NCBI RefSeq assembly: GCF_002300555.2 | Contig: NZ_NTHN02000021.1 | Coordinates: 20,197 to 84,196, forward strand | Source: Alloyangia mangrovi | Lineage (GTDB): Bacteria > Pseudomonadota > Alphaproteobacteria > Rhodobacterales > Rhodobacteraceae | Direction: 5' to 3' | DNA: 64,000 bases | Part shown: positions 46,066-55,986 of the stretch, in pieces | Layout: the number at the start of each line of letters is the position of its first letter | Position numbering within the stretch: the first letter of the stretch is position 1 | Notes under the pieces: generated by a model | What the model saw: only the letters and a program-made list of their open reading frames with translations | Told to the model about the DNA's origin: nothing | Databases searched by the model: none | Made by a program: the position numbers and the translations under genes

Positions 46066-47229
46066 TCAGGCCGCGAGGCTGTGGGCGATGCCCTCGAGCA
46101 GGCCGAGGCATTGCGCCAGCTGGCCGCGGGTGACGAATTCGTCGGGCTTGTGGGCCTGGGCGATCTCGCCCGGGCCGCAGACCACCACCGACAGGCCCAT
46201 CTGCTGGAACAGCCCGGCCTCGGTGCCGAAGGGCACCACGTCGGCGGCGTTGATTCCGGTGAGGCGGGAAATGAGGTCGCGGGCGTCGTTGTCTTCCATC
46301 GGCATCAGCCCCGCGACCTCGCCGATCACCTCTGTGGTGATCGCCGCCTCGGGGTGGATGGCGCGCATGGCGGGCAGCAGCTCGTGTTCGATGCAATGGG
46401 CCAGCGCCTCCTTGACGAACTCGGCGTCGCCGGGCTGTACCGGGCGCATCTCCCAGTCGATCTCGGCCTTGCCGGGGATGACGTTATGCGCGGCGCCGCC
46501 CGACAGGCGGCCGACGTTCACCGTGGTCCAGGGTGGGTCGAAACGGCTGCTGCGCGGCGCGCGGGCCTTGAGTGCCTCGGCCATTTCCATCAGCCTCTGG
46601 GTGTAGCGCAGCGCGTAGAGCACGGCGTTCACGCCGCGGTCCGGGGCGGAGCCGTGGCCCTCGAGCCCCGAGAAGCGCGTGGTATATTCGCAGCAGCCCT
46701 TGTGCCCCTCGATCAGCCGCATGCCGGTGGGCTCGCCGATGATCGCCATGCGCGGCGCGTAGCCGCGACGCTGCAGTTCGGGCACCAGCGCCCGGGCGCC
46801 GAGGCAGCCGACCTCCTCGTCATGGGTGAAACACAGGTGCAGCGGGCGGCGCAGGGTCATCTTCGAGACCGGCTCGGCCAACGCCAGCGCGGCGGCGATG
46901 AAACCCTTCATGTCGCAGGTGCCGCGGCCATAGAGGTGATCGTCGCGCGCCACCAGGGCAAAGGGATCGCTGCTCCAGTCCTGGTCGGTCACCGGCACCA
47001 CGTCGGAATGGCCCGAGAGCACCACGCCGCCGGGGATGTCCGGGCCGAGCGTGGCGAACATGTTTGCCTTGGTGCCGGTCGCGTCGCGGAAGAGCTCGAC
47101 CTTGGCGCCGAGGTGCTCGAGGTAATCTCCCATCATGGCCATCATCGCGAGATTGCTCTCGCTCGAGACCGTCGGGCAGGCGATGAGGTGCTTCAGGTGC
47201 TCCTCGGTGGCGGGCAGAAGATGGCTCAT
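46066..47229 (-). CDS. argE: Acetylornithine deacetylase (M20 family)
   Basis: A 387-residue zinc amidohydrolase that releases acetate from N-acetylornithine in arginine synthesis. The metal ligands are in VLSGHSDVVPV (His, Asp), YGRGTCDMKGF (Asp), THDEEVGCLGA (Glu-Glu) and the terminal GEIAQAHKPDEFV (His). The order and spacing match ArgE of proteobacteria. The ATG at 47229 gives MSHLLPATEEHLKHL; the long upstream frame is not family-like. It diverges from the polyamine transporter operon. Confidence 0.92.
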   Translation of the reverse strand: MSHLLPATEEHLKHLIACPTVSSESNLAMMAMMGDYLEHLGAKVELFRDATGTKANMFATLGPDIPGGVVLSGHSDVVPVTDQDWSSDPFALVARDDHLYGRGTCDMKGFIAAALALAEPVSKMTLRRPLHLCFTHDEEVGCLGARALVPELQRRGYAPRMAIIGEPTGMRLIEGHKGCCEYTTRFSGLEGHGSAPDRGVNAVLYALRYTQRLMEMAEALKARAPRSSRFDPPWTTVNVGRLSGGAAHNVIPGKAEIDWEMRPVQPGDAEFVKEALAHCIEHELLPAMRAIHPEAAITTEVIGEVAGLMPMEDNDARDLISRLTGINAADVVPFGTEAGLFQQMGLSVVVCGPGEIAQAHKPDEFVTRGQLAQCLGLLEGIAHSLAA

Positions 47230-47706
47230 GACCGAAGGCTTAGCAGGGACGGGCGGTTGGTCAAACCTCTTGCCGCGCGGGACGTCGATGGCGTGCATGA
47301 GCGCAATGGGTCTGGACCGGGCGCGTTTCAAGGAAGGGACACGTCCAATTGCGCTCTTTGCCCGCAATGGCGGGCGAAGCTGGCGCATTTCTCCGCGTTT
47401 GCTCTTGAAATGTGCGGTTGCGGGGTCGTTGAGCCGGGTCGGATGCCGATTCTGCGGTGATTTTCATCAAAATGCAGGTTCAGACGCGCCTGATAACGCA
47501 GGGGAAACCCAAGGAGATCGGCCTGCAGAAGAATGTGTCATGACGATTTTTCACCGCGAAGGGCCGCATTTGTGCCCGATGGTTCTGCAAAGCCGCGAAT
47601 CTTTTCGCCTTCGCGGCAACACGGTTGCAACACGGGTCGGGACGCGTTCTTATCTCCGGCAAGACAGCGGAGAAAAATCCGCGGAACACAAAACGGGGAG
47701 CCGGAT
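47230..47706. other. Intergenic region, 477 bases, divergent argE and ABC operon
   Basis: No protein gene is evident. A GC hairpin (GCCGCGAA at 47592, TTCGCGGC at 47610) has no T tract after it. The region from 47470 to 47540 is less GC-rich and may carry the ABC operon promoter. A long leader before the TTG start is possible, but I recognise no riboswitch. Confidence 0.5.
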
Positions 47707-48811
47707 TTGCCAGATACCGGGACAAGCGACGCGTTTGTCGCCTTTGAGCGCGTGCAAAAAAAGCTATGATGGCGAGACCCTTGTCGTCAAAGACCTGAAC
47801 CTGAGCCTGCCGAAGGGCGAGTTCCTGACCATGCTGGGGCCGTCCGGTTCGGGCAAGACCACCTGCCTGATGATGCTGGCCGGTTTCGAGACCGCCACCC
47901 ATGGCGAGATCAAGCTCGACGGCGTGTCGATCAACAACATTCCGCCGCACAAGCGCGGCATCGCCATGGTGTTCCAGAACTACGCGCTTTTCCCGCACAT
48001 GACCGTCGCCGAGAACCTCAGCTTTCCGCTCGAGGTACGCAAGATCGGCAAGTCGGACCGCGAGGCCAAGGTCAAGCGGGCGCTCGACATGGTCGAGATG
48101 GGAGCCTTCGGCGGCCGCCGCCCGGCGCAGCTTTCAGGCGGTCAGCAGCAGCGTATCGCGTTGGCGCGGGCGCTGGTCTTCGAACCCGAGCTGGTGCTGA
48201 TGGACGAGCCGCTCGGCGCGCTCGACAAGCAGCTGCGCGAGAAGATGCAGTTCGAGATCACCGATCTCGCGCATCGTCTGGGGATCACCGTCGTCTATGT
48301 GACCCACGACCAGACCGAGGCGCTGACCATGTCGGACCGCGTCGCCGTGTTCAACGACGGCCGGATCCAGCAGCTGGCGCCGCCGGACGTGCTCTATGAA
48401 GAGCCCGAGAACAGCTTCGTTGCGCAGTTCATCGGCGAGAACAACACGCTCGAGGGCACCATCGCAGAGATCAAGGGCGACACCTGCGTGGTCAAGCTCG
48501 ACGGCGGCGAGGTGATCGACGCCAAGCCGGTCAACGTGACCAAGGTCGGCGAACGCACCCGTGTGTCGATCCGCCCCGAGCGCGTCGAGTACAACAAGGA
48601 CCGCCTGCAGGAAGGCGCCCATACGCTCAAGGCCAAGGTGCTCGAGTTTATCTACATGGGCGACATCTTCCGCACCCGCCTGGACGTGGCCGGCAATCGC
48701 GATTTCATCATCAAGACCCGCAACGCGCCCGACCAGGCGCGGCTGACGCCGGGCACCGAGATCGAGATCGGCTGGCTACCTTCGGATTGCCGGGCACTCG
48801 ACGCCAACTGA
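47707..48811 (+). CDS. Polyamine-type ABC transporter ATPase, frameshifted in this sequence
   Basis: An ABC ATPase of the PotA/FbpC class: Walker A GPSGSGKTTCLMMLAG, signature LSGGQQQRIALARAL, Walker B LVLMDEPLGALD, and a C-terminal TOBE domain. The true start is a TTG at 47707 with GGGGAG upstream, giving MPDTGTSDAFVAFERVQ. That frame meets a stop after seven A at 47756-47762. Removing one A joins it to KSYDGETLVVKDLNL and gives 367 residues. It leads the operon ATPase, binding protein, two permeases. Confidence 0.88.
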
Positions 48812-48927
48812 TGTGAAACTGCCCGCGCTCTCCCGCGTCGGGCGGGTGGCGCGGGCCGGAAAGGTTCCGGCGGTCTGCCCGTGCCCCGGACTCCCAAATA
48901 CACAACGGGCTATCAAGGGAGCTACCG

Positions 48928-50034
48928 ATGAAACTGACCAAGACCCTCCTGGCCACGACCGCGCTCACGGTTGCCGCTGGCGCCGTGTCCGCGGAGGACA
49001 TGGCCAACTCGATGACCATCGTTTCCTGGGGCGGTGCCTACCAGAACAGCCAGGTCAAAGCCTACTCCGAGCCCTACGCGGCGATGCACCCCGAGGTCAG
49101 CATCTCGTGGGATGAAAGCTCGGCTGAGGCCGTGGCCAAGCTGCGCGCGATGAACGAAGCCGGCAACATCACCTGGGATCTCGTGGACGTGGAAGCGGCG
49201 GACTCGATCCGCCTGTGCGACGAAGGCCTGGCGATGGAAGTCGATGTCGACGAGATGCTCGCACCGGGCGAGGACGGCTCGTCGGCCGAGGACGACTTCG
49301 GCGACTCGCTGATCTCGGACTGCTTCATCCCGCAGATCGTGTTCTCGACCACCGTCGGCTATCGCACGGACATGGTCGGCGACACGCCGCCCTCCGACAT
49401 CTGCGCGATCTTCGATCTCGAGACCTACCCGGGCAAGCGGTCGCTGAACAAGCGTCCGCCGGCGAACATGGAATGGGCGCTGCTCTGCGACGGCGTTGCC
49501 AAGGAAGACATCTACGACGTGCTGGCGACCCCCGAGGGCCAGGACCGTGCGCTCGCCAAGCTGGATACCATCAAGGACCAGACCATCTGGTGGACCGCCG
49601 GCGCCGACACGCCGCAGCTGCTCGCCGACGGCGAGGTCGTCATGGGCTCGACCTACAACGGCCGCCTGTTCTCGGCGATCGCCGAGCAGAACCAGCCGAT
49701 CGGCATGCTCTGGGACGCAGAGATGCTCGACTTCGACGGCTGGATCATCCCCGAGGGACTGCCCGAGGACCGTCTGGCCCGCGTTCTCGACTTCGTGAAG
49801 TTCGCGACCGACACCCAGCGCCTTGCTGACCAGGCCGCCTACATCTCCTATGGCCCGGCACGTGCCTCCTCGGCGCCGCTGGTCGGCAAGCACGCAGAGC
49901 TCGGCATCGACATGGCGCCGCACATGCCGACGGATCCGGCAAACGCGACCAACGTCTTCGTGACGCAGTACAGCTTCTGGTCCGACTACCGCGACGACAT
50001 CGACGCCAAGTTCCAGGCGTGGCTCGCGAAGTAA
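48928..50034 (+). CDS. Spermidine/putrescine-type ABC transporter binding protein
   Basis: A 368-residue periplasmic protein with signal peptide MKLTKTLLATTALTVAAGAV cut at SAED. The mature start MTIVSWGGAYQNSQVKAYSE is typical of the PotD-like group (solute-binding family 8). Four cysteines occur (LCDEGL, DCFIPQ, ICAIFD, LLCDGV), which may form two disulfides. It lies between the ATPase and permease genes. The real ligand may be a polyamine or another small cation or amino acid; sequence alone does not decide. Confidence 0.9.
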   Translation: MKLTKTLLATTALTVAAGAVSAEDMANSMTIVSWGGAYQNSQVKAYSEPYAAMHPEVSISWDESSAEAVAKLRAMNEAGNITWDLVDVEAADSIRLCDEGLAMEVDVDEMLAPGEDGSSAEDDFGDSLISDCFIPQIVFSTTVGYRTDMVGDTPPSDICAIFDLETYPGKRSLNKRPPANMEWALLCDGVAKEDIYDVLATPEGQDRALAKLDTIKDQTIWWTAGADTPQLLADGEVVMGSTYNGRLFSAIAEQNQPIGMLWDAEMLDFDGWIIPEGLPEDRLARVLDFVKFATDTQRLADQAAYISYGPARASSAPLVGKHAELGIDMAPHMPTDPANATNVFVTQYSFWSDYRDDIDAKFQAWLAK

Positions 50035-50135
50035 TCGCCTTATGCAAACCGGAGAGGGGCCTGCCGGGCCCCTCTCTGCACACCGGTCACACGACGGACC
50101 GAACAAGATAAGAAAATAGACCCGCAGGGGGTAGG

Positions 50136-51779
50136 ATGACCGCTTCGACCACGGATCCGGAGAAAGACGCCAAGGGGCCGATGCTGGCCGCCGACGGCAC
50201 GCCGCTGAAAAAGAGCCTTTCCCGGGCGCTGAGGGTGCAGAAGCTTCGCGCCCTGGCCCTGGTCGCGCCGCTCCTCATTTTCGTTCTGGTAACCTTCATC
50301 GCGCCGATCGCGGACATGCTGTTCCGCTCGGTCGAGAACCAGATCGTCTCGAATACCATGCCGAAGACCACCCGGGCTCTCGGTGACTGGGATGGCACGG
50401 ACCTACCGCCCGACGCCGTCTTCGAAGACGCCTATTACGATCTCTTCGTGGCCGCCGAGCGCAAGGAGCACACCCGCCTTGGCTCGCGCCTGAACTACGA
50501 AATGACCGGCGCCTCCTCGCTGTTCCGCAAGTCGGGCCGTGGCCTGGATGACATCGGCGAGGTCTACCAGGACCAGTTCAAGGATCTCGACAAGAACTGG
50601 GACGAAGCCGAGCCCTGGGCCGAGATGATGGGCTCGGAAGACTGGCTGGAAAAGGAAGCCGCCTGGGAGAAGGGCGAACGCCTGCCGAAGTTCAGGCTGC
50701 GTGATGGGGTCGAGGAGATGCTGCCGCGCACTGCCGATCAGTATAGCGCCTTCGCCAGCTTCACCCACAACGAGGACCGCAAGTCGCTGCTCAAGGAAGA
50801 GCCCTGGTCGGCGGTGCACACCGCCCTCTACCAGGACCTCTCGACGCGGGACGTCTCGGGCTATTCCGGCCCGCATGCGGACATGTTGAAGGCCGCCGCC
50901 GCGCTGGTGGCCAGCCCCGAGTTCGAGACTGTCGACTTCAAGGAAGGCTTCGGCGAGATCGATAAGGACTGGCTCAAGCCGGCGATCTGGCGAACTCTGA
51001 AACTCTACGCGCCGAAATACACCTCGGGCTACTTCCTCAACTCGGTGGACATGAAGCTGACGCCGGAGGGGATCGAGAAGCGCCCTGAGAACGAACGCAT
51101 CTACCTCACGCTGTTCAAGCGCACGCTGTTCATGAGCCTGGTGATCACCTGCAGCTGCATCCTGCTCGGCTACCCGGTCGCCTATATCCTGTCGAACCTG
51201 CCCTCGCGCCAGGCCAACCTGCTGATGATCCTCGTGCTGCTGCCGTTCTGGACCTCGCTCCTGGTGCGCACCTCGGCGTGGAAGATCATGCTGCAGCAGC
51301 AGGGCGTCATCAACGACGTGCTGGTGTGGATCGGCCTTGTCGCCGATGACAACCGCTTGGCGATGATCAACAACCAGACCGGCACGATCATCGCGATGAC
51401 CCACATCCTGCTGCCCTTCATGATCCTGCCGATGTATTCGGTGATGTCGACAATCCCGAAGACCTACGTGCGGGCCGCGAAATCGCTGGGCGCGACTGAT
51501 TGGACGACCTTTTGGCGGGTTTATTTCCCGCAATCGGTGCCGGGCATCGGCGCGGGCTCGATCCTCGTCTTCATCCTCGCCATCGGCTACTACATCACCC
51601 CCGAGATCGTCGGCGGCACCACCGGTACCTTCATCTCGAACCGGATCGCCTACCACATCTCGACCTCGCTGAACTGGGGCCTCGCGGCGGCGCTCGGCGC
51701 GATCCTCCTGGCGGTGGTGCTGCTGCTCTACTGGGCCTACGACCGCATCGTCGGCATCGACAACGTGAAGCTGGGGTAA
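50136..51779 (+). CDS. ABC transporter permease (PotB type) with a large periplasmic insertion
   Basis: A 547-residue permease, nearly twice the usual 280-310. TM1 is at about 38-60 (ALVAPLLIFVLVTFIAPIAD). About 255 charged, mostly acidic residues follow (66-322) without membrane segments. The standard permease core then begins (TLFMSLVITCSCILLGYPVA) and contains the EAA loop YVRAAKSLGATDWTTFWRVY. By topology the insertion lies in the periplasm after TM1, where PotB normally has a short loop. It may interact with the binding protein. The next gene starts five bases after the stop. Confidence 0.9.
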   Translation: MTASTTDPEKDAKGPMLAADGTPLKKSLSRALRVQKLRALALVAPLLIFVLVTFIAPIADMLFRSVENQIVSNTMPKTTRALGDWDGTDLPPDAVFEDAYYDLFVAAERKEHTRLGSRLNYEMTGASSLFRKSGRGLDDIGEVYQDQFKDLDKNWDEAEPWAEMMGSEDWLEKEAAWEKGERLPKFRLRDGVEEMLPRTADQYSAFASFTHNEDRKSLLKEEPWSAVHTALYQDLSTRDVSGYSGPHADMLKAAAALVASPEFETVDFKEGFGEIDKDWLKPAIWRTLKLYAPKYTSGYFLNSVDMKLTPEGIEKRPENERIYLTLFKRTLFMSLVITCSCILLGYPVAYILSNLPSRQANLLMILVLLPFWTSLLVRTSAWKIMLQQQGVINDVLVWIGLVADDNRLAMINNQTGTIIAMTHILLPFMILPMYSVMSTIPKTYVRAAKSLGATDWTTFWRVYFPQSVPGIGAGSILVFILAIGYYITPEIVGGTTGTFISNRIAYHISTSLNWGLAAALGAILLAVVLLLYWAYDRIVGIDNVKLG

Positions 51780-51784
51780 CGGCT

Positions 51785-52973
51785 ATGAGCAACGTCATTC
51801 TCACGCCCGCCATCAAGAAGCCCCTCTCGCTGACCGTGCCGGTGCTCGCCGCCGCAGGGGCCTTTGCCGGCATCTTCATCGGTGCGTCCAACGGCTCGGT
51901 GCTGCTCGGCATCGTGCTCGGCGCGCTGGTCATGGCCGGTTTCGCCTTCGCCGCCATGTCGCTGTCGAAGGATCTGGAGAAGCCCCTGCGCTGGGGCATC
52001 ATCGCCGTCTTCGCGCTGCTGGGCTTTCTCGCCGGGGGCGTCTCGGGGGGGGCTCGTCGGAGCGCTCTTCGGCTGGTTCTTCGGCTGGTTCACCTACTGG
52101 ACCGGCTTCGGCCGCTACCGAGTGCCGCTGGTGCCCTATCTCTCGTCGGGACAGGTGCTCTGGCACTACAGCTTCCGGGTGATCTGCGGCGCGATCTTCA
52201 TCTTCCTGATCACGCCGATCCTGGTGGTCATGCCGCTGTCGTTCAACGCGCAGGACTTCTTCACCTTCACCCCCGAGATGCTGCACTTCGACCCGGCGGG
52301 ATACTCGCTCAAGCACTACCGCGACTTCTTCACCAATCCCGAATGGACCGGCGCGGTGAAGAACTCGCTGATCATCGCGCCGCTGGCGACGATCATCTCG
52401 GTGAGCCTCGGCACGCTGGCGGCCATCGGCCTGTCGCAGAGCCACGTGCCCGGCAAGCGGGCGATCATGGCGATCCTGATCTCGCCGATGATCGTGCCGC
52501 TGATCATCTCGGCCACCGGCATGTATTTCTTCTATTCGAAGATAAACATCGTCGGCACGCTCTGGGGCGTGGTGCTGGCGCATGCGGTGCTGGGCATTCC
52601 TTTCGTGATCATCACCGTCACCGCGACGCTGGTTGGCTTCGACCGCAGCCTCGTGCGGGCGGCGGCGAACATGGGCGCGAACCCGGTGACCACCTTCTTC
52701 CGGGTGCAGATGCCGCTGATCCTGCCGGGGGTTATCTCGGGTGCGCTCTTTGCCTTCATCACCTCCTTCGACGAGGTGGTCGTGGTGCTCTTCATCGGCT
52801 CGGCCGAGTTGCAGACCCTGCCCTGGCAGATGTTCACCGGCCTGCGCGAGCAGCTCTCGCCGACCATCCTCGCGGCGGCGACGGTATTGGTGGCGATCTC
52901 GATCCTGCTGCTGGCGACGGTCGAGATGCTGCGCCGCCGCTCCGAGCGCCTGCGGGGCATGTCGCCGGGCTGA
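51785..52973 (+). CDS. ABC transporter permease (PotC type) with an N-terminal membrane extension, frameshifted in this sequence
   Basis: The conserved PotC core (FRVICGAIFIFLITPILVVM; EAA loop LVRAAANMGANPVTTFFRVQ) is preceded by about 125 residues with three extra hydrophobic segments (VLLGIVLGALVMAGFAFAAM; WGIIAVFALLGFLAGGVSGG). The frame is lost at eight G at 52035-52042. Removing one gives SGGLVGALFGWFFGWF and a continuous 395-residue protein. It is last in the ABC operon. The extension is not found in E. coli PotC. Confidence 0.87.
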
Positions 52974-53089
52974 GAGCGCGCCGCTGCGAAATGATACCGG
53001 AGAGCCGCGGATTTCCGCGGCTCTTCACGTTTCGGAAACCCCGGCCGGGGCATGCTGCGCCGACACCCTCTCCCAGCCGCGTGGCCCTC

Positions 53090-54340
53090 ATGACCCAACA
53101 CGATTCCCAGCTCATCGCGCAAACCCGCAATAGCACCGTTGGCGAGGTGCCTTTCGAGCTCAAGGACCTGTTCTTCTCGCGCACCGATGATCGTGGGGTG
53201 ATCATCCACGGCAACAGCGTGTTCCGAAAGATCTCGGGCTACATGTGGGAAGAGCTGAAAGGTGCGCCGCACAAGCTTGTGCGCCATCCCGATATGCCCA
53301 AGGGGGTGTTCCAGCTCTACTGGGACAAGCTGAAGGCCGGGGATTACGTCGCCGCCTACGTGAAGAACAAGGCCAAGGACGGGCGCTACTACTGGGTGCT
53401 CGCCGTCGCCTGGCCGATCGCGGGGGGCTATATCTCGGTCCGGGTGAAGCCTTGCTGCGGGCTGCTTGAGCAGGTGAAGGACATGTATGCTCGACTGCGC
53501 GAGGCGGAGACGGGGCAGGGAGTGACCCCATCGCGCAGCAAGGACATGCTGCTGGCCGAGGTCGCGGAGCTTGGCTACACCTCGTACGAGGGGTTCATGA
53601 CCGCCGCGCTCGCGCAGGAACTGGAGGCCCGTGCGCAGCGCATGGGCACCAAGCTCGGGCCGCGGCAGCTACGCTTTATGACCATGGCCAAGACCATCCT
53701 GCAAATCCGCGAGGAAACCGACCGGATGACCGAAATCATCAAGGCGATCCGCACGGTGCCGATGAACATGCGCATCCTGGCCTCGCGGCTGGAAAACGCC
53801 GGCGGACCGATCAGCGCCATCTCGGTCAACTACGGCTCCATGCTCGACGAGATGGCGGCCTGGGTGCGCGGCTTCGTCGAGGGCGAGGACAGCACCTACA
53901 TGCGCATGGCGACCACGATCCAGGAGGGGCAGTTCCTGGTCTATGCGGGCAGCTTGCAGGCCGAGATGTCGGCGATCTTCCAGGAAGACGTGCGCCACGC
54001 TGCCGCCAAGGAAGACGTGATCCGCGACAAGGAAACCCTGATCGCCGAGGAGATCGCCTTTCAGAAAGCCGCTATCGACGCACTCAAAGTCGTCGAGATC
54101 GAGGCGACGCGGCTCGGGCGGTCGGTGCTGGATATGAAGCGCTATGTCACCGGGCTCAGCTCCACGCGCATGATGTGCAAGATCGAGAGCGCGGCGCTCA
54201 GCGGCACCGGCGACTCGCTGGCCGGGATCGTCGACCAGCTCGACGCGGGGCAGGATGAGATCGAGGCACGGCTCGCCCGGATTGTCGAGTTGAACACGGT
54301 TATCCAGTCCAACACGGCGATGCTGCGCGCGATGAGCTGA
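53090..54340 (+). CDS. PAS-domain protein, Aer-like sensor without an MCP signalling tip
   Basis: A 416-residue cytoplasmic protein. Residues about 15-110 are an Aer-type PAS domain (FFSRTDDRGVIIHGNSVFRK; LVRHPDMPKGVFQLYWDKLK; DGRYYWVLAVAWPI). The rest is alpha-helical. There are no membrane helices, no HAMP, and the conserved MCP hairpin tip is absent, so it is not a normal receptor. The helical region could be a divergent signalling or dimerisation domain. It is monocistronic, between the ABC operon and ilvE. Confidence 0.8.
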   Translation: MTQHDSQLIAQTRNSTVGEVPFELKDLFFSRTDDRGVIIHGNSVFRKISGYMWEELKGAPHKLVRHPDMPKGVFQLYWDKLKAGDYVAAYVKNKAKDGRYYWVLAVAWPIAGGYISVRVKPCCGLLEQVKDMYARLREAETGQGVTPSRSKDMLLAEVAELGYTSYEGFMTAALAQELEARAQRMGTKLGPRQLRFMTMAKTILQIREETDRMTEIIKAIRTVPMNMRILASRLENAGGPISAISVNYGSMLDEMAAWVRGFVEGEDSTYMRMATTIQEGQFLVYAGSLQAEMSAIFQEDVRHAAAKEDVIRDKETLIAEEIAFQKAAIDALKVVEIEATRLGRSVLDMKRYVTGLSSTRMMCKIESAALSGTGDSLAGIVDQLDAGQDEIEARLARIVELNTVIQSNTAMLRAMS

Positions 54341-54371
54341 CTTGCCCGCGAAGGCGGGACGTCCAAATGCA

Positions 54372-54398
54372 AACGGCCCGCGCAGGGCGCGGGCCGTT
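54372..54398. terminator. Terminator hairpin between the PAS gene and ilvE
   Basis: A 12-bp stem (AACGGCCCGCGC/GCGCGGGCCGTT) with loop AGG lies between convergent genes. T tracts on either strand are weak. Confidence 0.55.
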
Positions 54399-54447
54399 GT
54401 CGGGATGCGAAGCCCGGGGGAGGGGCCGGAGCCCCTCAAGCGGCCGC

Positions 54448-55317
54448 TTACGAGCGGACCAGCTTTTCGTAGGTCTCGGCGATGTCGCGGGTCAGCGCGC
54501 CGACCTCGAATGTGTAATCGCCAATCTGGCCGACGGGGGTCACCTCGGCGGCGGTGCCGGTCAGCCAGCACTGCTCGAAGCCTTCCATCTCCTCGGGCTT
54601 GATGTGGCGCTCATGCACGGTGATGCCCTTTTCCTTCAGCAGCTTGATCACCGTCTGACGGGTCAGGCCGTTGAGGAAGCAGTCGGGCGTCGGCGTGTGC
54701 ACTTCGCCATCCTTCACGAAAAAGATGTTGGCGCCGGTCGCCTCGGCCACATAGCCGCGGTAGTCCATGAAAAGCGCGTCCGAACAGCCCTTGGCTTCGG
54801 CGGCGTGCTTCGAGGTGGTGCAGATCATGTAGAGACCGGCCGCCTTGGCGTGGACCGGGATCGTCTCCGGGCTCGGGCGTTTCCATTTCGCGATGTCGAG
54901 CTTGGCGCCCTTCATCTTGGCGTCGCCATAGTAGTTGCCCCAGGCCCAGGCGGCGATCGCCAGACGCACCGGGTTGCGCGCCGAGGCGACGCCCATGTCC
55001 TGACCCGCGCCGCGCCAGGCCACCGCCCGGACGTAAGCGTCGGTAAAGCCGTTGGCCTTCAGCACCGCGTCCTTGGCCGCGTCGATCTCTTCAACCGAGT
55101 AAGGGATGGTGAAATCGAGCTCGCCTGCCGAGAAATGCAGCCGCTTCGAATGCTCGTGGCCGAGGAAGATCTTGCCGTTGTAGGCTCGCTCGCCCTCGAA
55201 GACCGAGCTCGCGTAATGCAGCGCATGCGTCAGGACGTGTACCTTGGCATCCCGCCATTCCACCATCTGGCCATCCATCCAGATCTTGCCGTCGCGATCG
55301 TCGAAAGCTCCGTCCAT
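54448..55317 (-). CDS. ilvE: Branched-chain amino acid aminotransferase
   Basis: A 289-residue fold-type IV PLP enzyme for the last step of isoleucine, leucine and valine synthesis. The PLP lysine is in VHAKAAGLYMICTTSKHAAE. The cofactor glutamate is in YVAEATGANIFFVKDG, and the phosphate-binding region is LNGLTRQTVIKLL. The opening IWMDGQMVEWRDAKVHVLTH is typical. Its start follows AAGGAGA. It diverges from petP across 156 bases. Confidence 0.94.
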   Translation of the reverse strand: MDGAFDDRDGKIWMDGQMVEWRDAKVHVLTHALHYASSVFEGERAYNGKIFLGHEHSKRLHFSAGELDFTIPYSVEEIDAAKDAVLKANGFTDAYVRAVAWRGAGQDMGVASARNPVRLAIAAWAWGNYYGDAKMKGAKLDIAKWKRPSPETIPVHAKAAGLYMICTTSKHAAEAKGCSDALFMDYRGYVAEATGANIFFVKDGEVHTPTPDCFLNGLTRQTVIKLLKEKGITVHERHIKPEEMEGFEQCWLTGTAAEVTPVGQIGDYTFEVGALTRDIAETYEKLVRS

Positions 55318-55473
55318 GGGTCATCTCCTTCACATAGGCGCTTTGCATTAGTTGCGCTCTTTAGGTCCGACATGGACATAATGTTGCGCAAAAACTGCGA
55401 CTCGCTAACAGTTCGCTATTGGAATGTCAACAACGCTGACTTAAAGTGCAGAAAACGAACGCAGAGGGTTTTT
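55318..55473. promoter_or_regulatory. ilvE-petP divergent control region
   Basis: This 156-base region is AT-richer than its surroundings and separates divergent ilvE and petP. GTTGCGC occurs twice in the same orientation (about 55349 and 55384). MarR-type regulators usually bind dyads in their own promoter, but I could not define one with confidence. Confidence 0.4.
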
Positions 55474-55986
55474 ATGGCAGACGCGTCCGCAAGTCAGGTT
55501 CTGGGTGGTGAGTCGCTGCTCTATCTGACGGATGAGCAACTGCGGCAGGGGATCGAAGCGATGTTCTTCGCCTATCGCGGGTTCACCGCCGACCCGGACC
55601 GTATCCTGCAAGGGCTCAGCTACGGCCGGGCGCATCACCGCGCGATCCATTTCATCCATTGCGCGCCGGGCACCACGGTCAACAACCTGCTCAACATTCT
55701 GGGCGTCACCAAGCAGTCGCTCAACCGGGTGCTGCGCACGCTGGTCGAAGACGGGCTGGTCGAAAGCCGGATCGGCCGCGCCGACAAGCGCGAGCGCCAT
55801 CTCTACTTGACCGAGGCCGGGGACGCGCTTGAAAAGCAGCTCTCGGACGCGCAACGCGCACGGATGCGGTCTGCCTACCGGCAGGTCGGCCCCGAGGCGG
55901 TGGCGGGCTTCAAGCAGGTGCTCGAGGCGATGATGGACCCCGAGATGCAGCGCCAGTACCAAAGACTCCGGGAGAACCGCGGATGA
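55474..55986 (+). CDS. petP: MarR-family regulator PetP
   Basis: A 170-residue winged-helix regulator. The DNA-binding region is VNNLLNILGVTKQSLNRVLR with wing ESRIGRADKRERHLYLTEAG. It overlaps the petR start (ATGA), as in Rhodobacter capsulatus, where petPR are needed for expression of the bc1 complex and cytochrome c2. The ATG at 55474 follows GAGGG; the long upstream frame is a shadow of ilvE. Identity rests on the pairing with petR plus the family. Confidence 0.85.
   Translation: MADASASQVLGGESLLYLTDEQLRQGIEAMFFAYRGFTADPDRILQGLSYGRAHHRAIHFIHCAPGTTVNNLLNILGVTKQSLNRVLRTLVEDGLVESRIGRADKRERHLYLTEAGDALEKQLSDAQRARMRSAYRQVGPEAVAGFKQVLEAMMDPEMQRQYQRLRENRG

Noticed and set aside
51500..54340. One long fused reading frame from potB through the PAS gene
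   Set aside because: It is produced by the frameshift in the potC-like gene. Between about 52043 and 53089 it reads the wrong frame of potC, and the real PAS gene starts at 53090.
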